Position numbers and translations under genes: made by a program
The notes under the pieces: model-generated
The model's database searches: none
Told to the model about the DNA's origin: nothing
The model's input: only the letters and a program-made list of their open reading frames with translations
In this document: positions 1-9,143 of the stretch, piece after piece
How the letters are laid out: each line of letters begins with the position of its first letter
Position numbering within the stretch: the stretch's first letter is position 1
NCBI RefSeq assembly: GCF_002811955.1
Contig: NZ_NPEF01000038.1
Location: 1 to 22,528 of the forward strand
Origin: Leptospira ellisii
GTDB lineage: Bacteria > Spirochaetota > Leptospiria > Leptospirales > Leptospiraceae
Direction of reading: 5' to 3'
DNA length: 22,528 nt

Positions 1-3
1 GTT

Positions 4-483
4 ATGGGATCCTTAAAATCCAGATTGGAGACTTTGGAATCCAAAATCCGCGAGAACGCGAAAACCGCGGGAAAACATCTGATGGCGGGCGCTTCCGAAA
101 TTCTTTACAGAAACGCGGATCCTGTTTTGGAGGATGTGGATTATCACGACGATATCTTCGTTTATCAATCCGTAGGCGATATCGATTTGTACAAATGCCC
201 GGAGTTAAAAGGTGCGATTCAGGATAAGATGCGGGAAGGATTCCGCTTTATGATCATCAACTTGGGAGCTTCCTCGTATATCGATTCTTCCGCGATCGGA
301 ACCCTCATCCAGATTTCCGGATGGTTAAAACGAAGAGGAGGGGAATTGATCGTTTCCGATTTGCGCGACTCCGTGAAAAAAGTTTTTTCCATCACTAGAT
401 TGGAAAGTCATATCCGGGTCGCGGACACGGAGGATTCGGGTCGTTTCATCCTTCGGGAAGTGATTCAAGAACGAAGCGCCTAA
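4..483 (+). CDS. STAS-domain protein (anti-sigma factor antagonist-like)
   Basis: The 159-residue product has a STAS fold of the SpoIIAA/RsbV type from about residue 48 to 155. The signature is the YIDSSAIGTL stretch at residues 92-101, in which Ser95 occupies the position phosphorylated by partner kinases in this family. These proteins act in the cytoplasm in partner-switching pathways that release sigma factors or other targets. The first 45 residues are a charged, probably helical extension not found in minimal STAS proteins. Only three bases precede the ATG, so the ribosome binding site cannot be seen and the gene could start further upstream, outside the window. A hairpin with a short T-run follows the stop codon. 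No kinase or phosphatase partner is visible here, so the pathway is unknown. The family call is firm; the role is inferred. Confidence 0.85.
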   Translation: MGSLKSRLETLESKIRENAKTAGKHLMAGASEILYRNADPVLEDVDYHDDIFVYQSVGDIDLYKCPELKGAIQDKMREGFRFMIINLGASSYIDSSAIGTLIQISGWLKRRGGELIVSDLRDSVKKVFSITRLESHIRVADTEDSGRFILREVIQERSA

Positions 484-487
484 TCAC

Positions 488-511
488 CGTTCGGTTCAAA
501 GCGAACGTTTT
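488..511 (+). terminator. Rho-independent terminator of the STAS gene
   Basis: A CGTTCG / CGAACG stem (488-493 and 502-507) with an 8-base loop is followed by TTTT (508-511), starting five bases after the STAS stop codon. It overlaps the 3' end of the convergent PC4-like gene. The stem is short, so the call is moderate. Confidence 0.55.
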
Positions 512-717
512 ACTTCGTCTTCCGCCTCTAAAACCGCCGCTTTGATTTCGTCGTAAAGTTCCGGAGGAATGGCGATCCCTTTTTGCGTGGGTTTTTTTTC
601 CCCGTCCTTATCCGTATACCAAACCCTGAGATTGAGATATTTGGTTCCTTTATATTCGGATACTTCCACGCGGATCACTTCTCCACGGCCCTTGTCCACA
701 TCGCGGATAACGCCCAT
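496..717 (-). CDS. PC4/YdbC-like transcriptional coactivator p15 family protein
   Basis: This 73-residue basic/acidic protein resembles the PC4 (p15) single-strand nucleic-acid-binding domain. Its beta-strand core runs through residues 12-35 ([20 protein letters not shown]), a lysine-rich loop follows ([10 protein letters not shown]), and a helix makes up the C-terminus ([12 protein letters not shown]). The pattern of regulatory strand, KGxxYLNLRxWY and TxKGIAIP is typical of bacterial PC4-like proteins, which form dimers that bind ssDNA or RNA. The start is well supported: an AGGAG Shine-Dalgarno lies about 8 bases upstream (TTAGGAGAATCGGA-ATG). It converges on the STAS gene and is separated from the upstream fpr gene by that gene's terminator, so it is probably transcribed alone from the 718-808 interval. 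That interval contains a long imperfect palindrome (see 750-782). The biological target is unknown. Confidence 0.8.
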   Translation of the reverse strand: MGVIRDVDKGRGEVIRVEVSEYKGTKYLNLRVWYTDKDGEKKPTQKGIAIPPELYDEIKAAVLEAEDEVKRSL

Positions 718-749
718 TCCGATTCTCCTAACGAATTTTAGACCAATAT

Positions 750-782
750 AAAACGATCATATGAATTTCATCGATCGTTTTT
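750..782. repeat. Long imperfect inverted repeat upstream of the PC4-like gene
   Basis: The arms AAAACGATC (750-758) and GATCGTTTT (773-781) are perfect 9-base complements. Inside them ATGAA and TTCAT (761-765 and 767-771) form a second stem around a single T, with small unpaired bases between. It lies roughly 33 bases upstream of the PC4-like start codon. It could be an operator, a leader hairpin, or a second terminator that works on either strand. The sequence alone cannot separate these. Confidence 0.5.
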
Positions 783-807
783 AAAAAACCGGACTCGCAA
801 ACGAAAA

Positions 808-844
808 CAAAAAAGCCGGAGGAAACGGACTTCCTTCCGACTTT
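808..844 (-). terminator. Rho-independent terminator of the ferredoxin-NADP reductase gene
   Basis: Read on the minus strand, the hairpin AAGTCGGAAGGAA / TTCCTCCGGCTT has one G-U pair and one bulged base. It is followed directly by a T-run (TTTTTTGTTTT). It lies about 30 bases after the fpr stop codon. Confidence 0.65.
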
Positions 845-875
845 CGTCTTTTGTTTAAAATCGAAAAACGATTTT

Positions 876-1808
<933 letters not shown>

Positions 1809-2026
1809 ACGGGCGTGTAGGTTCCTAAAAATGGGGAATTTTGCAAATTTTGCTACATGGTTTTATGCGAAGTCATTTCGTCAAACTGGATATTTAGATT
1901 CAATTCGTCGAGAACCGTCGGGTTTTTATAATTCAATAAGCTCCGTTCGTTCCGATTCAGTTTTTTTGAGTGACCTCTCCCTTCCCCTGATTCTCCGTGT
2001 ATCCAACTTGAAATTGTAGAGGAATC

Positions 2027-3079
2027 ATGTCCCAAAGAACGCTTTCGGATTTAGCTAAGAAGGTAAGTGGATCGAAGATCGTAAATTCGACCGCACCGGA
2101 ATCCGTATATATCGATAAGGTGGCGTCCATTCGTCCGGGTGCGAATTTCGCGATCAGCTTTCTTTCCAATAAGAAGATGTTATCCGACGTTCTTCAGACC
2201 GAATCCAGCGTCATTTTGACCACCGAGGAATTGGCGAAGGAAATATCGTTGCCTTGTTTGGTCGTTTCCAATCCCGAATTGAGTTTGGCGGAAGTGCTGG
2301 ATTGTATTTATCCGCCTTATGTCGCTTCCGGAAAAATCTCCTCCACTGCGATCATCCATCCGAGCGCAAAATTGGGAGAAGGAGTTACCGTAGGCAATTT
2401 CGTTACGATCGGTGAAAATTCGGTGATCGGTGCCGGAACATTTTTGGAAGACGGGGTAAAAATTTCTAGAAACGTTACGATCGGAGAAGGTTCCAAGATC
2501 GGTTTTAACTCCTGCATTCAACACGGAGTCGTCATCGGAAAACGATTCATCTGTTCCGGGAATTGTTCGATCGGAGGAGACGGATTCAAATTCGTTTTTG
2601 CTAACGGAAAACACAATAAGATTCCCCAAGTGGGAACGGTTCGAATCGGAGACGATGTCGAGATCGGTTCGCTTTGTGCGATCGATCGCGGTGGATTGGA
2701 GGACACGATCATAGGAAACGGATGCAAATTCGATAATATGGTTCACGTCGCGCATAATTGTGTGTTGGGTAAAAATATCATCATAGCCGGTCAAAGCGGT
2801 GTGGCGGGAAGTACGATCATAGAGGACGACGTGATCATCGGCGGAGCTTGTGCGGTTTCGGATCACTTACACGTTCCGGCAGGAACGATCATCGCAGGCG
2901 GAACTTCTTTGAGGAATTCTCCTAAGAAAAAGGACGTTTTCGTAGGATGGGATTACGGGCTAACGTTCCCCGAATTCCAAAAATTACGCGTCAATATCCA
3001 CAATCTCGTCAATTTTCAGAAGTGGGCCAAAAGAATCAAAACCCTGGAAAAACATGCCGGAATTCAACCGGATGAATAG
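2027..3079 (+). CDS. lpxD: UDP-3-O-(3-hydroxyacyl)glucosamine N-acyltransferase LpxD
   Basis: LpxD adds the second 3-hydroxyacyl chain in lipid A synthesis, using acyl-ACP, in the cytoplasm. The 350-residue protein has the N-terminal uridine-binding domain (about 1-100), followed by a left-handed beta-helix of isoleucine-rich hexapeptide repeats (about 105-305; for example [22 protein letters not shown]). A C-terminal helical tail closes the trimer. The catalytic histidine is His243 in [13 protein letters not shown], and the GGDGFKFV loop matches the conserved acyl/UDP-binding GGDGFGF loop. AGAGGA lies about 6 bases before the ATG, so the start is secure. Leptospira make lipid A on a diamino sugar (GlcN3N), so the sugar acceptor may differ from that of E. 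coli. No other lpx gene is adjacent. The reading frame of the next small gene begins close after the stop. Confidence 0.93.
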   Translation: MSQRTLSDLAKKVSGSKIVNSTAPESVYIDKVASIRPGANFAISFLSNKKMLSDVLQTESSVILTTEELAKEISLPCLVVSNPELSLAEVLDCIYPPYVASGKISSTAIIHPSAKLGEGVTVGNFVTIGENSVIGAGTFLEDGVKISRNVTIGEGSKIGFNSCIQHGVVIGKRFICSGNCSIGGDGFKFVFANGKHNKIPQVGTVRIGDDVEIGSLCAIDRGGLEDTIIGNGCKFDNMVHVAHNCVLGKNIIIAGQSGVAGSTIIEDDVIIGGACAVSDHLHVPAGTIIAGGTSLRNSPKKKDVFVGWDYGLTFPEFQKLRVNIHNLVNFQKWAKRIKTLEKHAGIQPDE

Positions 3080-3143
3080 ATTGAGCTTGACTCTTTCCGA
3101 AATCAAGTTCAGTCTTTCTTCTACACCCTTTTGGAGGATTCCC

Positions 3144-3341
3144 GTGTATTCCCGAGCGAACGAAGATCAACCGGAGAAAGATCCGGACCAAATCTCCCGT
3201 AAGCCGGACCTTTCCCAAAGCAAAAGAATCGGAAGGTTGTTGGAAACCCTCGCAGACAACATGTTGGAAAACGAATCCACAAATATAGTTTTCCTGAACG
3301 AGATCGAACACCGCAGATCGGAAAATTCCTTTCACGGCTGA
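3144..3341 (+). CDS. Small hypothetical protein downstream of lpxD (GTG start)
   Basis: This is a 65-residue, highly charged soluble protein of unknown function. The frame is open back to an ATG at 3054 inside lpxD. However, a GTG at 3144 is preceded by a full GGAGG (3133-3137) with six-base spacing, and nothing comparable precedes the ATG, so I place the start at 3144. The product begins with a polar, proline- and aspartate-rich segment (NEDQPEKDPDQISRKP) and continues with an amphipathic helical part (RIGRLLETLADNMLE). It has no signal peptide, cysteines or membrane segment. It sits 64 bases after lpxD, on the same strand, and both end at the terminator at 3355-3393, so co-transcription is likely. 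An overlapping frame on the opposite strand is equally long but has no comparable ribosome binding site. Confidence 0.55.
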   Translation: MYSRANEDQPEKDPDQISRKPDLSQSKRIGRLLETLADNMLENESTNIVFLNEIEHRRSENSFHG

Positions 3342-3354
3342 TATAAAACCCCTA

Positions 3355-3393
3355 AATCGGTTCCTTTGCCCAAATGAAAGGATCCGATTTTTC
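3355..3393 (+). terminator. Rho-independent terminator after lpxD and the small protein gene
   Basis: A 13-base stem with one mismatch (AATCGGTTCCTTT at 3355-3367, AAAGGATCCGATT at 3377-3389) encloses a 9-base loop and runs into TTTTT. It lies 13 bases after the stop at 3341, which supports that small gene being real and being the last of the lpxD transcript. Confidence 0.75.
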
Positions 3394-3496
3394 GTACAGT
3401 TCGGACAAAGCGCCGATCTCCAAGTTTTTCCCGAACGATCGGCGGAATTCTGTCTTTGTTCTATCGCATAAGAAATTTAAACTATTCTAAATTGCA

Positions 3497-4106
3497 CTAG
3501 AGATCGTCAGCGCCGTTTTTTGCGGCCGGCTTTTTGATTCCCACCAAAAGACTCGAAAATTCCTTCACCTTCCAGATTCCTTTCGGATTTCGTTTTAACG
3601 TAACCGGTCTTTCCGTATCCGCGCCGGAGGAAGGGATAAAAAGTTTGCGTTCACCGGATTCCGTGCTTCCGGAGAATCGATTGGAACTTAAGGTAAACGA
3701 ATAAGGTGGTGGACCGGGAATATAACCGTTGGACGCGGAGGAACCGGGTAGGTAGGAGCCGATCAAATACGGATGTTGTTCGATTTGGCGCTTGATAAGA
3801 TCTACGAGATTCCGACTTAAGGAGAATCCTTTGTAACCTTTCGAATCCTCGTTTAGATGCGAAGAATCGACTACTAGGATCAACGCTTTGATGCCTTCTT
3901 CCTTATTTTTAGAATATAGATGAAGGGCGGCAATTAAGGAAACCAAAGCCCCTTCAGGAGTCGTCGATTGTTCGGTTCGAAACGAAGGCGGACAAATCCG
4001 CAGGCCAGGATGCCGTTTCGATCGAAATGGTTTCGGCATTCGCATCGGAATACGATACGAGTGAAACGATGAATACGATCATGATGAACGATTTTCGAAA
4101 TTTCAT
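3497..4106 (-). pseudogene. Frameshifted exported DUF6935-like protein
   Basis: The 5' part (from ATG at 4106, residues 1-50) encodes a clear signal peptide, MKFRKSFIMIVFIVSLVSYS with an AxA-type site after DANA. It runs into a TGA at 3954-3956. The next frame is open across the same region and continues as TTPEGALVSLIAALHLYSKN, with PYLIGSYLPGSSASNGYIPG, PPYSFTLSSN and KLFIPSSGADTERPVTLKRN following. That later pattern resembles the DUF6935 family as I remember it, and this family normally follows a signal peptide. Joining both halves needs a one-base shift somewhere between about 3956 and 4045. The total span of 610 bases is one more than a multiple of three. GGGGG lies five bases before the ATG. 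It could be a true pseudogene, a sequencing error, or much less likely a programmed shift. The function of the family is unknown to me. Confidence 0.65.
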
Positions 4107-4367
4107 AAAACCCCCGAAGGAGCTATAAATTATCGAATAACGGAAGTCTGTCGAGTGAAAAGAGAAGATCTGCGGGTAGAGGGACTCATCCTCTTCGAAG
4201 TCTCGCATCCCGCTCGACTTTGCTGCGAGGCGCTCCGCTTTGACATCGGCACGTCCTTTGCTTCGGTCGCATTCGCGACGCTCACAATGGATCGTTACAA
4301 ATGCTTTCCAAAGTTCGCGTTCGAGGGAGCAATGATTGAGTCGGATTTATGGCGGAAGGAGGATGAC
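4107..4367. other. Gene-free stretch between broken gene and tRNA-Gly, containing a tRNA 3'-end copy
   Basis: I see no credible gene here. The stretch contains a degenerate copy of the 3' end of the adjacent tRNA-Gly at 4171-4193. It is followed by a compositionally distinct, G+C-richer block (about 4200-4290) with short hairpins such as GTCGC-ATTC-GCGAC at 4268-4281. An open frame across it on the plus strand runs into the tRNA and looks fortuitous. The block could be a dispersed repeat or a scar of a lost element; nothing in the window repeats it. Confidence 0.4.
4171..4193 (-). repeat. Partial copy of the tRNA-Gly 3' end
   Basis: On the minus strand GAGTCCCTCTACCCGCAG matches the T-arm and acceptor end of the intact tRNA-Gly (GAGTCCCTCTGCCCGCAG) with one substitution. 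The similarity fades beyond it (TGAGGA... against GTGAGGGTTC...). It lies about 195 bases beyond the 3' end of the tRNA, in the same orientation. Such 3'-end duplications are typical of tRNA-targeting integration, but with 200 bases between copies no element remains. Confidence 0.55.
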
Positions 4368-4439
<72 letters not shown>

Positions 4440-4476
4440 TAATCGTGCAAAAATCATTTTTTTGCGGGTAGGGTAC

Positions 4477-4506
4477 TTGTCAATCTAAAAGAAGATTTTT
4501 TACTAT
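4477..4506 (+). promoter_or_regulatory. Sigma-70-like promoter for the M32 carboxypeptidase gene
   Basis: TTGTCA (4477-4482) and TACTAT (4501-4506) are 18 bases apart. Transcription would start about 4513, only a couple of bases before the ATG at 4515, so the message would be leaderless or nearly so. This agrees with the lack of a Shine-Dalgarno. The same bases read on the minus strand give TTGACA (4483-4478), a possible -35 for the divergent tRNA-Gly gene, although its -10 is weak. Confidence 0.45.
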
Positions 4507-4514
4507 CCATTGAG

Positions 4515-6071
4515 ATGAAAGAATACGAGAACCTTTTCTCCGATTCGATTCGGAACGAGTTGCAATCTTTTTCGGAATACAGAGCCGCATATCGCGAAAT
4601 TTGGACGCTTAGAAATATCTTAAGCGTGCTTCACTGGGATTCGGAGATCACGCTTCCCGAAGAAGGAAGGGCGGAGCGGGGAAATCAGATCGGTCTTCTT
4701 TCCGGTTTGATTCATTCGAAATATGCGGGAGAAAATTTTTACCGTCTTGCTCGGGAAGCGGCAGATGAGAACGAGAGAAAAAATCTTCCCGGTCAATCAG
4801 AACGAAGGATCGAATTACAAAGACTTTTTCAGGATCTGGATCGTTCTCGTCGTCTTTCTCAGGAACTGGTGGAGGAATTCTCCGTAACTACCAGTAAGGC
4901 GCACGCGGTCTGGGCCAAAGCGAGAAAGGAAAATCGTTTTACGGATTTCGCGCCCATCTTAAGCCGCATCGTTGAACTTTCCAAAAAACAGGCCGAATCG
5001 TACGGCTTTGAAACGGAACCTTACGACGCTTTGTTGGAAGGTTACGAACCGGGGGAACGCGCCGCGAACCTGGAATCCTTATTTCATAACCTGAAAAATT
5101 CCCTCAAACCTTTGGTCGCTCGAGGAAAACGGATTCGAAATCCTTTTCCAAAAGAAATTCCGGTTTCCTTACAAAAGAAATTAGGGGAAGCCCTTCCCGC
5201 TTTGTTGGGCTTATCCCCTAAAATTTCGCGTTTGGATGCGAGCGAACATCCTTTTTCCACGTCTTTGGGACCGAAGGACAAGCGAATCACGACGCGTTAC
5301 GATCTCAAGGACCCGCTTTCGACAATATTCAGTATTTTGCATGAAACGGGTCATTCGCTCTACGAGGCGGGAATCTCCGAAATCGAAGGAGGGCCTTCCC
5401 CTTTACACGATTCCGTCTCTTTGGGAATCCACGAATCCCAGAGTAGACTTTGGGAGAATCAAGTGGGTCGATCCCGTTCGTTTTGGGAAATGTATTATCC
5501 GATTCTAATGGACGTTCTCGAACTCAAGGAATCCGAATTGGCTTTTTCGGATCTGTTCTCGTACGTAAATCAATCCGCACCTTCCCTCGTCCGGGTCGAG
5601 GCGGATCAAATCACGTACAACCTTCATATCATACTCCGATTCGAGATCGAAAGGGCGTTGATCAACGGCCAAACTACCGTTTCCGAATTGCCCGAACTTT
5701 GGAATTCCAAAATGAAGGAACTCTTCGGAATCGAAGTTTCCTCGGATCGTGAAGGCGTTTTGCAGGACGTTCATTGGAGCGGGGGCGCTTTCGGTTACTT
5801 TCCGACATACACTCTGGGAAACATCTATTCCGCTCAACTTTTCGACGCGTTCTCCAAGGAGAATCCGAACTTTGCGGATCAAGTGCTCTCGAAAAAGGAT
5901 TTCTCTTCCCTATTGGATTGGCTTAGAAAAAACGTTCATTGGAGGGGAAAATACGATTCCGCGGAAACATTAATCCGCAAAGCGACGGGTTCCGATCCGG
6001 ATTCCTCCTTTTTAGTGCGTTATCTGGAAAACAAACTCAACGAATTGGAATCGATCGATCATGGAAGATAA
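4515..6071 (+). CDS. Metallocarboxypeptidase, M32 (Taq) family
   Basis: This 518-residue cytoplasmic zinc carboxypeptidase removes C-terminal residues from peptides. The zinc site is HETGH at residues 276-280 (HExxH), with the third ligand expected in the HESQSR motif at 306-311 (Glu307). The N-terminal cap region includes [13 protein letters not shown] and the conserved [13 protein letters not shown] segment. The C-terminal helical body contains [19 protein letters not shown] and [17 protein letters not shown], both strongly conserved in M32. The length matches the family (about 500). No Shine-Dalgarno precedes the ATG, and the predicted promoter leaves almost no leader. Its last 11 bases overlap the start of the next gene, implying translational coupling. 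Its likely role is peptide turnover. Confidence 0.92.
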   Translation: MKEYENLFSDSIRNELQSFSEYRAAYREIWTLRNILSVLHWDSEITLPEEGRAERGNQIGLLSGLIHSKYAGENFYRLAREAADENERKNLPGQSERRIELQRLFQDLDRSRRLSQELVEEFSVTTSKAHAVWAKARKENRFTDFAPILSRIVELSKKQAESYGFETEPYDALLEGYEPGERAANLESLFHNLKNSLKPLVARGKRIRNPFPKEIPVSLQKKLGEALPALLGLSPKISRLDASEHPFSTSLGPKDKRITTRYDLKDPLSTIFSILHETGHSLYEAGISEIEGGPSPLHDSVSLGIHESQSRLWENQVGRSRSFWEMYYPILMDVLELKESELAFSDLFSYVNQSAPSLVRVEADQITYNLHIILRFEIERALINGQTTVSELPELWNSKMKELFGIEVSSDREGVLQDVHWSGGAFGYFPTYTLGNIYSAQLFDAFSKENPNFADQVLSKKDFSSLLDWLRKNVHWRGKYDSAETLIRKATGSDPDSSFLVRYLENKLNELESIDHGR

Positions 6072-6390
6072 AGAGGAACTTACGGTAAAATCCTTCGGGG
6101 AATTCTCCTACTTCGATAATTTAGCCCTTTATTATCTTTGTAACGAAACTCCCCCGCAGACCCTTGCGCTCGCATTTTTGATCGGCGACGAAAAAGTGTG
6201 CGGCTCGATGCTGGGAGTTCTGGAGGGAAAACGAAGGGAGTACGTTCACGCGCTTATGGTTCAGCAAAAGGACGCGGAACTTCCCAAAAAGGAAGCCGCC
6301 ATCCAAGGTTTGTTGATCATCGCGGAAGGTTTGATCACGAGAAATCTGATCGAAAAAAAGGGAAAATTCTATTTCGGAACGAAACGTTAG
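6061..6390 (+). CDS. Small protein resembling the FliG middle domain
   Basis: This 109-residue protein of unknown function overlaps the M32 gene by 11 bases. Residues 25-95 resemble the FliG_M armadillo-like domain. [25 protein letters not shown] aligns by eye with the EHPQTIALILSYLxPEKAAEVLxxL pattern of flagellar switch protein FliG, then comes a helix like the LPEELRxxVxxRIA segment. The FliG N- and C-terminal domains, including the torque helix, are absent, so it cannot be a complete rotor subunit. It has no signal peptide or membrane helix. The stop codon overlaps that of the convergent DUF423 gene. The resemblance rests on pattern recognition and needs a profile search; a generic winged-helix or armadillo-like protein is the alternative. 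Confidence 0.6.
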   Translation: MEDKEELTVKSFGEFSYFDNLALYYLCNETPPQTLALAFLIGDEKVCGSMLGVLEGKRREYVHALMVQQKDAELPKKEAAIQGLLIIAEGLITRNLIEKKGKFYFGTKR

Positions 6391-6773
6391 TCGCCTTTTA
6401 TCGTAAAAGCCGACCAGGTCAAAAGAAGCCACGCTGCCAAAAAAGAAACTCCTCCGACGGGAGTGATCGCGCCTAACACGCGGATTCCCGTAAACGCCAA
6501 AAGATAGAGCGAACCGGAAAAGATCAGAATTCCCGCTAAAAATAAAATCGAAGAAATCCAAACGGAACGCGCCGAATTTACATAACCGGTTAACGATAGA
6601 ATCAACGGTGGAACGCTGTGAATCAAGTGATATCGATTTCCCGTCTCGTAGATCGTCAGCAGATCGGGCGGAAGGATCGTCTTCAACGCATGAGCGCCGA
6701 ACGCACCTAAGGCGACCCCCAGAAATCCGGAAACGGAAGAGAGAAATAGAATCGTTTTTTGTTTGCCGGTCAT
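6387..6773 (-). CDS. DUF423 family membrane protein (YgdD-like)
   Basis: This 128-residue inner-membrane protein has four hydrophobic segments, at about residues 7-29, 50-67, 70-92 and 96-120. The DUF423 signature GFLGVALGAFGAHALK at 16-31 and the NRYHLIHS motif near 46-53 are both present, as is the GxxIFSGSLYLLAFTGIRVLGAITPVGG stretch at about 81-108. Function is not established for the family. The start lies 21 bases after the upstream exported-protein gene, so it is probably the last gene of a three-gene minus-strand operon. The stop overlaps the end of the convergent FliG-M-like gene, leaving no room for a terminator between them. Confidence 0.9.
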   Translation of the reverse strand: MTGKQKTILFLSSVSGFLGVALGAFGAHALKTILPPDLLTIYETGNRYHLIHSVPPLILSLTGYVNSARSVWISSILFLAGILIFSGSLYLLAFTGIRVLGAITPVGGVSFLAAWLLLTWSAFTIKGD

Positions 6774-6794
6774 AACGACTTCACAATCGAACGG

Positions 6795-7379
6795 TCAAAA
6801 TTCCTGAATAGCATAACTTTTAAACCGAATACATTTTTTTCGGACCAGCCAGAAGAAATAGGCGGTTTCTTCGACGTCCAATCTGGAATCGAAAAGAGCC
6901 TTGATCCTATTTTTCTCCATTTCCTGCTTTAACTCTTCGTAGAAACTTTTTTTTCCGAAAACGAAGGAGACCGGAACGAAGGCTTCCTGTTCTCCTTGTC
7001 GCAAGGGAAGAATCAACGTTACTCCCCTTTGACAACCTTGGCTTTCCCCTGCGAATCGGATGATCCTGTGTTTGGACCAATCCCATTCGTCCAACGAACC
7101 GTGAAACATATCTTTGTGCGGTAGCGACGACGTGGAATGGATCAAACCGTCGAATCCGAACAATCTCAATCTCGTCGAAGCGTTTCCGTAATGGATGGAC
7201 GGATCTCGGAAATACGTTCCGTTTACGGAAACGCGGTTTTCGGGGGACAAAAAAGAATCGGTCGGATACGGCATCGGATTTCTTTTAACGAGTGTTCGGC
7301 GGCTTCCCAAAGGAAGCGCGCAGTCGAAGCAGAACGACACCGATAACATAAGGACGCAGACGATTCCGAAAAATCTCAT
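6795..7379 (-). CDS. Hypothetical exported protein (possible lipoprotein)
   Basis: The 194-residue product starts with a signal sequence ([20 protein letters not shown]). A lipobox-like Cys20 is preceded by aspartate, which is unusual directly before the lipidated cysteine, so lipidation is doubtful. The mature part is mixed alpha/beta with no family I recognise; Cys114 and Cys183 or nearby cysteines could form a disulphide. CGGAAC lies close before the ATG. It starts 11 bases after the TRL-like gene and precedes the DUF423 gene by 21 bases, which makes an operon. It is probably a periplasmic or outer-membrane-attached Leptospira protein. Confidence 0.7.
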   Translation of the reverse strand: MRFFGIVCVLMLSVSFCFDCALPLGSRRTLVKRNPMPYPTDSFLSPENRVSVNGTYFRDPSIHYGNASTRLRLFGFDGLIHSTSSLPHKDMFHGSLDEWDWSKHRIIRFAGESQGCQRGVTLILPLRQGEQEAFVPVSFVFGKKSFYEELKQEMEKNRIKALFDSRLDVEETAYFFWLVRKKCIRFKSYAIQEF

Positions 7380-7390
7380 ATCGTTCCGGT

Positions 7391-7753
7391 TTATTTCATC
7401 AATCTCTGAGGAAGTTTGACGCCGATTCCGCTAACGCGCGTGCATTTATGGAAGTAAAGATTAAAGAGAAAGGACTTAACGTAATAATCGGTCTGAACGT
7501 CGAAAAGAAGGTCCGCTTTGTCTTGGATAGCATTCTGCACGGCCGCTTCATAACTTTCATCCCCCGTGTAAACCATCCAAAACCAGCCTTCTCCGCAGGC
7601 TTGTCCGGATAATTTTCCCACTGGTTCCATGCCGCGTACGTCGGCGTAACTTTGAGAATAAAACCAGCCGGGAGTTTTTACGTTTGTGTAAAGACATCCT
7701 GTAATAAATGTAATGAAAACGCCCGAACAAACCCTGATCAATAAATTCTTCAT
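7391..7753 (-). CDS. TRL-like family lipoprotein
   Basis: Choosing the ATG at 7753 gives a 120-residue protein with a clean lipoprotein signal peptide: [20 protein letters not shown], lipidated cysteine at 20. The frame is open 17 codons further to an ATG at 7804, but that would bury the signal peptide. The mature part ([31 protein letters not shown], then [22 protein letters not shown]) fits the TRL-like family, small lipoproteins in which a glycine-rich TRL/bacteriocin-like segment precedes a short beta hairpin. The family is common in Leptospira and its function is unknown. The gene heads a minus-strand operon and is divergent from rocD. Confidence 0.7.
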   Translation of the reverse strand: MKNLLIRVCSGVFITFITGCLYTNVKTPGWFYSQSYADVRGMEPVGKLSGQACGEGWFWMVYTGDESYEAAVQNAIQDKADLLFDVQTDYYVKSFLFNLYFHKCTRVSGIGVKLPQRLMK

Positions 7754-7879
7754 TAAAAATTCCCGGTATTTTAAACTTATCGAAGGATGGATTCCGAAAA
7801 CCAAAAGTCAAGGGAAAAGAACCGGCTGCCTTTTTAAAATTTCCTTGTAGCGGTACAATCCGGATCTTCCAGTGGGACT

Positions 7880-9127
7880 ATGTCGAAGGGAAAAGATTCA
7901 TCCTATTACATTCAACTCGAAAAAAAATACGGGGCGTTCAACTACGAACCTTTGCCGGTGGTTCTCGATCGCGGCGAGGGAATTTATCTCTTCGATGTGG
8001 AAGGAAGAAGATATTTCGATTTTTTATCCGCTTATTCCGCGGTGAACCAGGGACATTGCCATCCTAAATTGGTTCGTTCCTTGACGGAACAAGCCCGGAA
8101 ACTCACGCTTACATCCCGTGCATTCCACAATTCGCAGTTAGGCGAATACGAGGAATACGTTACTCGCCTTTTGGGATACGATCGGGTTCTTCCCATGAAC
8201 ACCGGCGTCGAAGCCTCCGAAACTTCGGTGAAACTTTGCAGAAAATGGGGATATCAGGTGAAGGGAATTCCGGAAAACCGCGCGAAGATCGTGTTCGCCT
8301 CCGGAAATTTTTGGGGAAGAAGTTTGGGCGCCATATCTGCTTCCACGGATCCGTTGAGCAGAAACGAATTCGGTCCCTTTATCCCCGGTTTCGAGATCAT
8401 TCCGTTTAACGACGTTAAGGCGCTGGAGAAGGCGCTTCAGGATCCGGACGTCGCGGGTTTTATGGTGGAACCGATTCAAGGAGAAGCGGGTGTGATCGTT
8501 CCCGACGAAGGTTATCTTTCCGCGTGCAGGGATCTTTGCAGATCGTCCAAAACCCTCCTGATTTTCGACGAAGTTCAAACCGGCCTGGGAAGAACGGGCA
8601 AAATGCTGGCGGGGGACTACGAATCCGTAAAACCGGATATTCTCGTTTTGGGAAAGGCGTTGTCCGGAGGTACGATACCCGTATCCGCGGTGTTAGCCGA
8701 CGACGACGTGATGTTGACCTTGAAACCCGGAGAACACGGCTCCACTTACGGGGGGAATCCTCTCGCATGCGTAGTCGCCAAACGTGCGTTAGAGATTTTG
8801 ATCGAGGAGAAAATGGTCGAAAATTCCTTCGTGCAGGGCGAGGCTTTCAGAAAAAGAATGGATCGACTTCGATCGAAATACGGAGAGATCAAAGAAGTTC
8901 GAGGCAAAGGACTTTTGAACGCTGTCGAATTCTCCGAAAAAAAAGGGAAATCCGTAGCGAAGGACGTTTGTAAGAAATTGATGGAACTCGGGGTTCTTTG
9001 TAAAACCACGCACGATCATACGATCCGATTCGCACCTCCTTTGATCATAGACGGTGACGAGATCGAAACGGTCTGTGATCGGATCGAAACGGCGGTGGAG
9101 TTTTGTCTTGACTCCTCGAAAAACTAG
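7880..9127 (+). CDS. rocD: Ornithine aminotransferase
   Basis: This 415-residue PLP enzyme transfers the delta-amino group of ornithine to 2-oxoglutarate, giving glutamate-5-semialdehyde in the link between arginine and proline/glutamate metabolism. The Schiff-base lysine is Lys259 ([10 protein letters not shown]). Other family marks are [19 protein letters not shown] near the N-terminus, the [20 protein letters not shown] substrate/phosphate region at about 111-130, [17 protein letters not shown], and [14 protein letters not shown] with the PLP-pairing aspartate. Length and motifs fit class III OAT better than GABA or acetylornithine aminotransferase. GTGGGA lies a few bases before the ATG. 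A zinc-ribbon protein gene follows 16 bases downstream. No proline or arginase gene is adjacent. Confidence 0.93.
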   Translation: MSKGKDSSYYIQLEKKYGAFNYEPLPVVLDRGEGIYLFDVEGRRYFDFLSAYSAVNQGHCHPKLVRSLTEQARKLTLTSRAFHNSQLGEYEEYVTRLLGYDRVLPMNTGVEASETSVKLCRKWGYQVKGIPENRAKIVFASGNFWGRSLGAISASTDPLSRNEFGPFIPGFEIIPFNDVKALEKALQDPDVAGFMVEPIQGEAGVIVPDEGYLSACRDLCRSSKTLLIFDEVQTGLGRTGKMLAGDYESVKPDILVLGKALSGGTIPVSAVLADDDVMLTLKPGEHGSTYGGNPLACVVAKRALEILIEEKMVENSFVQGEAFRKRMDRLRSKYGEIKEVRGKGLLNAVEFSEKKGKSVAKDVCKKLMELGVLCKTTHDHTIRFAPPLIIDGDEIETVCDRIETAVEFCLDSSKN

Positions 9128-9143
9128 AATATTCCCATAGTCC

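Noticed and set aside
2180..2866. A 228-codon open frame on the minus strand opposite lpxD
   Set aside because: It lies in the hexapeptide-repeat region of lpxD, whose repetitive codons make long antisense frames; the composition (Arg, Asp, Ser, Thr) is artefactual.
3036..3335. A 99-codon minus-strand frame overlapping the end of lpxD and the small protein
   Set aside because: It runs opposite both lpxD and the better-supported GTG gene, with no ribosome binding site, and its downstream end would lie inside lpxD.
7754..7811. Extended N-terminus for the TRL-like protein starting at 7804
   Set aside because: The extension would place 17 residues ahead of an obvious lipoprotein signal peptide; the internal ATG at 7753 gives a normal one.
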